A stretch of 40,842 bases of DNA from Kineococcus siccus. GTDB taxonomy: Bacteria > Actinomycetota > Actinomycetes > Actinomycetales > Kineococcaceae. The first letter of the stretch is position 1, and every line of letters begins with the position of its first letter. This document shows, one piece after another, positions 35,863 through 40,842 of this stretch. The DNA is taken from assembly GCF_009906795.1 (NCBI RefSeq), contig NZ_JAAALN010000012.1:1-40842 (forward strand), given 5' to 3'. The position numbers and the translations under genes are program-made. The notes under the pieces are model-generated. The model saw only the letters and a program-made list of their open reading frames with translations. It was not told the origin of the DNA and searched no databases.

Positions 35863-37281
35863 TCAGGCCTTGCCGTCGTCCTCGGGCGCGTCGTCGCCGG
35901 CCGGGGCCGCGGCGGCGTCGGCCGCCTCCTGCGCGTCGTCGCCCACGGCGTCGACCGTCTCGCCGGTCTCCTCGGTGCTCTCCACGACCGTCTCCTCGGT
36001 GTCGTCCTCGTCGGTGCCCACGAGCTCCTCCAGGTCGACCGCGTTGCCCGACGCGTCGGTCACGGTGGCGCGCTCCATGGCGATCGCCAGCGCCTTGCGG
36101 CGGCGGACCTCGGCGACCATGGCCGGCACCTGGCCCGCGCCGTCCATCATCTGCACGAACTGGTTGGGCTCCATGCCGTACTGCTGCGCCTGGCCGACGA
36201 GGTACTCGACGAGCTCCTCCTGGGCCACGCCGACCTCCTCGCGCTCCGCGAGCGCGTCGAGCAGCAGCTGGCTCCTGATGGCCTGCCGCGAGCTCTCCGT
36301 GACCTCGGCCCGGTGGGTCTCGTCCTCGAGCCGGTTCTCCTGCTCGAGGTGGCGGTGCACCTCGGCCTCGACGAGCGAGTCGGGCACGGGCACGTCGACG
36401 ACCTCGAGCAGCTTCTCCAGCACGCGGTCGCGCGCCTGCAGGCCCTGGTCGAACTTCTTGGTCTGCTCGACCTGCGACACGAGGTCCGCGCGCAGCTCCT
36501 CGAGCGTGTCGAACTCGCTCGCCATCTGGGCGAAGTCGTCGTCGGCCTCGGGCAGCACGCGCTCCTTGACCGACTGCACGGTCACGGTGATCTCGGCGTC
36601 CTGGCCGGCGCGGTCGCCGCCCGCCAGCGGGGCGGTGAACGTCGTGGTCCCCTCGGCCGACAGGCCCGTGAGGGCGTCGTCCAGGCCGATGATCATGTTG
36701 CCGTTGCCCACCTGGTAGGAGATGCCCTTCGCGGTCTCGATCTCCTCGCCGTCGATCTCGGCGCGCAGGTCGATGGAGACGAAGTCGCCCTCGGCGGCCG
36801 GGCGGTCGACGCCGGTCAGGGTGCCGAAGCGCTCGCGCAGCGAGGTCAGGCGGGCCTCGACGTCCTCGTCGGCGACGGCGAGGTCGTCGACCGTGACGGC
36901 CAGCTCGGAGAGGTCCGGCAGCTCCAGCGTCGGGCGTACGTCGACCTCGACGGAGAACTTCAGCTCGCCGCCGGTCGCCGGGTCCGGGACCTGGTCGACG
37001 TCGACGGTCGGCTGGCCCAGCGGCACGTAGTCCGTGGCCTCGATGGCCTGCTGGTAGAACTTCGGCAGGGCGTCGTTGACGGCCTCCTGCAGCACCGCGG
37101 CGCGGCCGAAGCGCTGGTCGATGACGCGGGCCGGGACCTTCCCCTTGCGGAAGCCCGGCACCTGCACCTGGCCGCCGATGGTCTTGTACGCGGCGTCGAG
37201 GCTGGGCTTCAGCTCGTCGTAGCCGACCTCGACGGTCAGCTTCACCCGGGTCGGGTTGAGGGTCTCGACGTCGCTCTTCAC
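35863..37281 (-). CDS. tig: trigger factor, ribosome-associated chaperone and peptidyl-prolyl isomerase
   Basis: A 472-residue chaperone that binds nascent chains at the ribosome exit. The ribosome-binding signature GFRKGKVP is at 43-50. An FKBP-type isomerase domain (about 160-245: [33 protein letters not shown]) and the C-terminal helical chaperone domain follow. The last 45 or so residues are a very acidic Glu/Asp/Thr-rich tail. The GTG start at 37281 has AGGAG 9 nt upstream. The frame stays open further up, through the tRNA-Pro gene, but that is not coding. TAGGCT on the minus strand near 37360 is a possible -10. Confidence 0.96.
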   Translation of the reverse strand: MKSDVETLNPTRVKLTVEVGYDELKPSLDAAYKTIGGQVQVPGFRKGKVPARVIDQRFGRAAVLQEAVNDALPKFYQQAIEATDYVPLGQPTVDVDQVPDPATGGELKFSVEVDVRPTLELPDLSELAVTVDDLAVADEDVEARLTSLRERFGTLTGVDRPAAEGDFVSIDLRAEIDGEEIETAKGISYQVGNGNMIIGLDDALTGLSAEGTTTFTAPLAGGDRAGQDAEITVTVQSVKERVLPEADDDFAQMASEFDTLEELRADLVSQVEQTKKFDQGLQARDRVLEKLLEVVDVPVPDSLVEAEVHRHLEQENRLEDETHRAEVTESSRQAIRSQLLLDALAEREEVGVAQEELVEYLVGQAQQYGMEPNQFVQMMDGAGQVPAMVAEVRRRKALAIAMERATVTDASGNAVDLEELVGTDEDDTEETVVESTEETGETVDAVGDDAQEAADAAAAPAGDDAPEDDGKA

Positions 37282-37444
37282 AGCAGGGTTCTCCTGGGGT
37301 CTCTCCGTCGCAGCGGAGGTCGTGGTCAGGCGTGCGGGCAGCGGGGCAGGGCCCGGGGACCGCGGAAGCCTAGCCGCCCCGGGACCGGGTCCCCTGGTGA
37401 GACCGGCGGGGCGCCTGGTGCAGCGCGTCCACCGGCGGTGTCCG

Positions 37445-37518
37445 TCGGGGTACCCGGATTCGAACCGGGGGCCTTCCGCTCCCAAAGCGGACGCGCTACC
37501 AAGCTGCGCCACACCCCG
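37445..37518 (-). tRNA. tRNA-Pro (anticodon TGG)
   Basis: 74 nt on the minus strand with a complete cloverleaf. The acceptor CGGGGTG pairs with TACCCCG (one G-T), the anticodon stem is TCCGC/GCGGA with loop TTTGGGA giving anticodon TGG and G37, and the T-loop is GGTTCGAATCC. CCA is not encoded. A TAGCCT -10-like box lies about 30 nt upstream (minus strand, 37552-37547 area). Confidence 0.95.
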
Positions 37519-37642
37519 CGCGCCCACCGGACGGCGGGCACCGCAGCAGGCTACCGCCCGGAACCCGGTAGGCTGGTCGACGACCTCGGGCCACGGCCCC
37601 GGCTGCGCTCCCAGGTGCCGTCGGACCGGGACCGCGACGTCT

Positions 37643-37713
37643 GCGGGTGTAGCTCAATGGTAGAGCCCCAGTCTTCCAAACTGGCTACGCGAGTTCGATT
37701 CTCGTCACCCGCT
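37643..37713 (+). tRNA. tRNA-Gly (anticodon TCC)
   Basis: 71 nt with acceptor GCGGGTG/CACCCGC, D-loop AGCTCAATGGTAGAGC, anticodon loop CTTCCAA (TCC), and T-loop GTTCGATTC. CCA follows at 37714-37716 and is genome-encoded. TAGGCT (about 37570) is a candidate -10. It is divergent from tRNA-Pro. Confidence 0.95.
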
Positions 37714-38187
37714 CCACCCCCCTGCCCCGGCCGCGGACACCGTCGCCAGGGCGCCGGCCTCTTCCCCCAGCAGCTCCACGACCGCGCCCAGCTGCGCGTG
37801 CGTGAGGTAGGAGGGGTTGCTGCCGGCGGCCATCCGCACGACCTCCGCGCCGCGGAACGCCGGGTCGTCGACGAGGTCCGCGCGGGGCACGCCGCGACGC
37901 ACCCGGCGCAGCTCCACCTCGACCGCCTCCTCCCCCGCCACCTCGACGACCGGGGAGGACGTGAGCGCGCCCACCGCCTGGACACCCGGGTCCACGCGAC
38001 CGCTGAGCCACAGCACGCACGGCTGACCGGGCGCCATGAGCGAGAGCCGGTAGGAGGGGCGGACGCAGCGGCGCAGGCGCCGGGTCGTGCCCGGCGCCCA
38101 GCCGGCCGGGGTCGCGGGCGGCAGCGTCGCCGACTTCAGCAGCCAGCAGGCGACGTCGGCGGTGGACAGGCGGCGGGTCGGGCTCAC
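37705..38187 (-). CDS. EVE/PUA-like domain protein
   Basis: A 160-residue soluble protein. CWLLKSA (14-20), GQPCVLWLSG (54-63) and GVQAVGAL (68-75) follow the pattern of EVE/PUA-like domains (a W-x-x-K start, then a hydrophobic G.....W.SG strand and a G....G turn), which bind modified bases in nucleic acid. A second conserved-looking block RMAAGSNPSYLTHAQL is at about 113-129. The GTG at 38187 is used. The stop codon (37705-37707) lies within the last bases of the tRNA-Gly gene on the other strand. The family call is tentative; it could be an uncharacterised actinobacterial relative. Confidence 0.6.
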   Translation of the reverse strand: MSPTRRLSTADVACWLLKSATLPPATPAGWAPGTTRRLRRCVRPSYRLSLMAPGQPCVLWLSGRVDPGVQAVGALTSSPVVEVAGEEAVEVELRRVRRGVPRADLVDDPAFRGAEVVRMAAGSNPSYLTHAQLGAVVELLGEEAGALATVSAAGAGGWSG

Positions 38188-38265
38188 GCCGGCCAGCCTC
38201 GGGTCGGCGCGCCCGCCGCGCCAGCGCACCGCCCGCGCCGGCGTGCCGTCTGACAGGCTCGCGCG

Positions 38266-39450
38266 ATGCGCCTGGAGCCCCCGCTGACGCTGCCGGTCCA
38301 CGTCGTCGTCGCGCCCGACAAGTTCAAGGGCTCGCTGACCGCGCAGGAGGTCGCCCGGTGCATCGCCGACGGTCTGCGCGCGGGCTTCACCGCCGCCCGC
38401 GGCGGCGGCCCCGGCGACCTCGTGACGACGCTCGTCCCGCTGGCCGACGGCGGGGAGGGCACGGTCGACGCGGCCGTCGCCGCCGGCTGGCGGCGCCTGG
38501 CCGTGCGCGTCGCGGGGCCGACGGGCGAGCCGGTCGACGCCGTCCTGGCGCGCGACGGCGCGGTCGCGCTGGTCGAGATGGCGCAGGCCTCGGGCCTGGA
38601 CCGGCTGCCCGGCGGGGTCCGCGCGCCGCTGACCGCGAGCACCCGCGGCACGGGTGAGCTCGTGCGGGCCGCGCTGGACGACGGCGCCCGCGAGGTGGTC
38701 CTCGCGGTCGGCGGCAGCGCGTCCACCGACGGCGGGGCGGGGCTGCTGGCGGCCCTGGGGGCGCGGCTGCTGGACGCGGACGGCGCCGAGCTGCCCGACG
38801 GCGGGGCCGCCCTCGCCGACCTGGACCGCCTCGACCTCACGGGCCTCGACCCGCGCCTCGCCGCGACGCGCTGGGTGCTGGCCGCCGACGTGGACAACCC
38901 CCTCCTCGGGCCGCGCGGCGCGGCCGCGGTGTTCGGGCCGCAGAAGGGCGCGGGCCCCGGCGAGGTGCCGCGGCTGGACGCGGCCCTCGCGCGCTTCGCC
39001 GACGCGCTGGCGCAGGCGGGCGGCCGGGACGCGCGCGAGGCGCCCGGCGCGGGCGCGGCGGGCGGCACCGGTCTCGTCGTGCTCGGGCTGCTGGGCGCGG
39101 TGCGGCGCCCGGGCATCGAGGTGGTGCTGGAGCTCGCGCGCTTCGACCACCGCAGCGCGGGGGCGGACCTCGTCGTCACGGGCGAGGGCAGCTTCGACCA
39201 CCAGTCCCTGGGCGGCAAGACGCCCGTCGGCGTCGCCGCCGCGGCCGCGCAGCGGCAGCTGCCCGTGGTCGTGCTCAGCGGCCGCCGCACGCTCGCGCCC
39301 GAGGAGTGGCGGGCGGCCGGGTTCCTCGACGCCCGGGCGCTGACCGACGCCGAACCGGACACCGCCCGCTGCCTCGCGCAGGCGGGGCCCCTGCTGCGCG
39401 AGCTGGCGCGCGGCCTGGGTGCGGACCTCGCGGCGAGCGTCGCGCCCTGA
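38266..39450 (+). CDS. glycerate kinase (GlxK/type II)
   Basis: A 394-residue kinase that phosphorylates D-glycerate with ATP. The family N-terminus VAPDKFKGSLTA is at about 15-26, LADGGEGT at about 62-69, GGSASTDGG at about 148-156, DVDNPLLGPRGA in the middle and TGEGSFDHQSLGGKTP in the C-terminal domain. The ATG start has no clear RBS and may be leaderless. It is divergent from the EVE-like gene by 78 bp and convergent with nei. Length is normal. Confidence 0.94.
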   Translation: MRLEPPLTLPVHVVVAPDKFKGSLTAQEVARCIADGLRAGFTAARGGGPGDLVTTLVPLADGGEGTVDAAVAAGWRRLAVRVAGPTGEPVDAVLARDGAVALVEMAQASGLDRLPGGVRAPLTASTRGTGELVRAALDDGAREVVLAVGGSASTDGGAGLLAALGARLLDADGAELPDGGAALADLDRLDLTGLDPRLAATRWVLAADVDNPLLGPRGAAAVFGPQKGAGPGEVPRLDAALARFADALAQAGGRDAREAPGAGAAGGTGLVVLGLLGAVRRPGIEVVLELARFDHRSAGADLVVTGEGSFDHQSLGGKTPVGVAAAAAQRQLPVVVLSGRRTLAPEEWRAAGFLDARALTDAEPDTARCLAQAGPLLRELARGLGADLAASVAP

Positions 39451-39462
39451 CGCCGGCGGCGC

Positions 39463-40260
39463 TCAGGCGGGCTGGCAGGTGGGGCACCAGGTGAGGTGCC
39501 GGGCCACCATCTGGGCGTAGGCGACGGGGGTGCCGCACAGGCGGCAGGGCAGCCCGGTGCGGCGGTAGACGTAGAAGGCGTCCTCGCGCCGGGCCGTGCC
39601 CGAGCGCTTGGCCCGGTGCTCGGGGCGCGTGGTGACGATCCGCCCGGACCGCACCCCCGCCCGCAGCAGCACGACGAGGTCGGCCCACACGGCGTCGAAC
39701 TCCTCGCGCGTGAGGCTGCGGCCGGGGCGGTAGGGCCCGATCCCGGTGCGGAACAACGTCTCCGCGCGGTACACCGCCCCGACGCCCGCGACGACCTCCT
39801 GCTGCATGAGCAGGGCCCCGATCGCGACGCGCGAGCGGGAGATCCGCGCCCAGACCGCGTCCGGGTCGGCGTCGGCGCGCAGCGGGTCGGGGCCGAGGCG
39901 CTGGTGCACGAGGGCGACGCCGCCCTCGTCGAGGACCTCGCACGCCGTCGGGCCGCGCAGATCCGCCCAGCCGGTCTCGCTCTCCAGGCGCACGCGCACC
40001 GCGCCGCGCGGCGCGTCGGGCGCACCGTCGCCGAGCGTCCACTTCCCGTACAGGCCGAGGTGCACGTGCAGCCAGCGGTCCGCGCCGAAGCGGGCGAGGA
40101 GGTGCTTGCCGTGCGCCTCGGTGTCCGTGAGCTCGCGGCCGTCGAGCAGCGCGGCGCCCTCGGAGAAGCGCCCCTGCGGGCTCGAGACGATGATCTCCTG
40201 CCCGCCGAAGCGCTCCCGGAGGGTCCGGGCGCTGCGGTGGACGGTGTGGCCCTCGGGCAT
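39463..40260 (-). CDS. Fpg/Nei-family DNA glycosylase
   Basis: A 265-residue DNA repair glycosylase/AP lyase. After Met removal Pro2 is the Schiff-base nucleophile and Glu3 the second catalytic residue (MPEGHTVHR, the endonuclease VIII-like start). Lys52 is in HGKHLL. The H2TH domain lies at about 130-215. The C-terminal zinc finger is C-x2-C-x16-C-x2-C (CRLCG...CPTC). It removes oxidised bases from DNA; the PEGHT start favours Nei over Fpg. The ATG overlaps the rpiB stop by 1 nt (TGATG), so both are in one operon, as in M. tuberculosis (Rv2464c-Rv2465c). Confidence 0.93.
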   Translation of the reverse strand: MPEGHTVHRSARTLRERFGGQEIIVSSPQGRFSEGAALLDGRELTDTEAHGKHLLARFGADRWLHVHLGLYGKWTLGDGAPDAPRGAVRVRLESETGWADLRGPTACEVLDEGGVALVHQRLGPDPLRADADPDAVWARISRSRVAIGALLMQQEVVAGVGAVYRAETLFRTGIGPYRPGRSLTREEFDAVWADLVVLLRAGVRSGRIVTTRPEHRAKRSGTARREDAFYVYRRTGLPCRLCGTPVAYAQMVARHLTWCPTCQPA

Positions 40261-40733
40261 CAGGTCCCGGGCAGCGGGGGGAGCTCGCCCGTGCCGGCGT
40301 AGTCCGTGAGCATCCGCAGCCGCCGCACGTGCCGCGGGTTCTGGGAGAAGGGCGTGTCGACGAAGGCGTCGGCGATGGCCGTGGCCTCCGCGAGCGTGTG
40401 CATGCGCGCCCCGATGCCGACGCACTGCGCGTCGTTGTGCTCGCGGGCCAGCCGCGCCGTCTCCACCGACCACGCGAGCGCGCAGCGGATCCCCGGCACC
40501 GCGTTGGCCGCGATCTGCTCGCCGTTGCCCGACCCGCCGAGCACGATGCCGAGCGACCCCGGGTCCGCGGCCACGGCTGCGGCCGCCCGCAGGACGAAGG
40601 GGGGGTAGTCGTCGGTGGGGTCGAGCTCCGGCGCGCCGTGGTCGACGACCTCGTGACCGCGCCCGCGCAGGTGCGCGACGAGGTGCTGCTTCAGCTCGAA
40701 CGCGGCGTGGTCGGTGCCGAGGTGGACGCGCAT
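40260..40733 (-). CDS. rpiB: ribose-5-phosphate isomerase B
   Basis: A 157-residue isomerase that interconverts ribose-5-phosphate and ribulose-5-phosphate in the pentose phosphate pathway. The start MRVHLGTDHAAFELK carries the substrate Asp-His pair. GGSGNGEQIAAN shows the actinobacterial active site with Glu in place of the usual Cys, and AREHNDAQCVGIGAR is the later phosphate-binding part. The ATG at 40733 is chosen because it gives the family N-terminus; a longer in-frame start at 40769 would add 12 residues not found in the family. It is followed by nei with a 1-nt overlap. Confidence 0.94.
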   Translation of the reverse strand: MRVHLGTDHAAFELKQHLVAHLRGRGHEVVDHGAPELDPTDDYPPFVLRAAAAVAADPGSLGIVLGGSGNGEQIAANAVPGIRCALAWSVETARLAREHNDAQCVGIGARMHTLAEATAIADAFVDTPFSQNPRHVRRLRMLTDYAGTGELPPLPGT

Positions 40734-40842
40734 GGGTGCAGCTTGGCAGGCCTCCGCCCGGGCCCGCACGGGGGCCGGAGGGGCCCCGTCCCCGCTCGCA
40801 CGGCAGCATCGTGGCGGTGTGGACCGTGCTGGGGGTCGACGG

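Noticed and set aside
37282-37527. N-terminal extension of trigger factor upstream of 37281
   Set aside because: The open frame runs through the tRNA-Pro gene and lacks family similarity; the GTG at 37281 has an RBS and matches the known N-terminus.
37643-37713. tRNA-Gly or tRNA-Pro as integration site
   Set aside because: No direct repeat of the tRNA 3' end and no integrase were found nearby; both tRNAs lie in a conserved housekeeping block.
40811-40842. Possible gene start (GTG then VAVWTVLGVDG) at the right edge
   Set aside because: Only ten or so codons are visible, no RBS is clear, and no family can be judged. It may be a real gene divergent from rpiB but cannot be supported here.

Overview
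The window is about 41 kb of very GC-rich DNA with actinobacterial hallmarks: many GTG starts, 1-nt and 4-nt stop/start overlaps, a translational T-box ahead of ileS, two clpP genes in tandem, a PadR gene next to inositol-phosphate synthase, and a clpX-clpP2-clpP1-tig-tRNA block followed by nei/fpg and rpiB. Gene content and order resemble the conserved valS-folC-clp-rpiB neighbourhood of Actinomycetota. A Kineosporiaceae/Kineococcus-like host is a reasonable guess, but the sequence alone does not prove it.

Layout. (1) 1-2.9 kb: the 3' part of a GH8-type glycoside hydrolase gene, a small helical protein and a sugar-porter MFS gene. (2) 2.9-8.3 kb, minus strand: ileS-folC-DUF4233 operon with two 4-nt overlaps, headed by a T-box leader. 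(3) 8.4-9.4 kb: a Fic protein with an N-terminal inhibitory motif. (4) 9.5-12.7 kb: a 14-TM DHA2 exporter with a three-repeat transthyretin/carboxypeptidase-regulatory-like tail, divergent from a TetR gene. (5) 12.9-16.2 kb: thiolase plus FadB-like two-gene beta-oxidation operon. (6) 16.3-26.3 kb: a processive GT2 glycosyltransferase with a C-terminal MshEN-like domain (candidate c-di-GMP sensor), an acyl-CoA ligase, two paralogous membrane GGDEF proteins, a DUF5684 protein and valS. (7) 26.4-28.1 kb: PadR-ino1 operon with a perfect 19-bp palindrome at its start. (8) 28.3-32.8 kb: a MarR gene, then a tight MarR-exporter-YceI operon in which the exporter again carries the three-repeat tail and the YceI protein carries one related module. 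(9) 32.9-37.3 kb, minus strand: clpX, clpP2, clpP1 and tig. (10) 37.4-40.8 kb: tRNA-Pro(TGG), tRNA-Gly(TCC), an EVE-like protein, glycerate kinase, Nei/Fpg glycosylase and RpiB.

The most unusual content is the MarR-DHA2/tail-YceI operon together with its DHA2/tail-TetR paralogue 18 kb away on the opposite strand. Both exporters are predicted to place the repeat tail in the cytoplasm, and the YceI protein has no signal peptide. This suggests a soluble lipid/isoprenoid-binding protein that docks with an exporter, which is inference. A second theme is c-di-GMP: two diguanylate cyclases with intact GGEEF but no RxxD inhibitory site lie within 10 kb of a GT2 polysaccharide synthase that ends in a MshEN-like domain.
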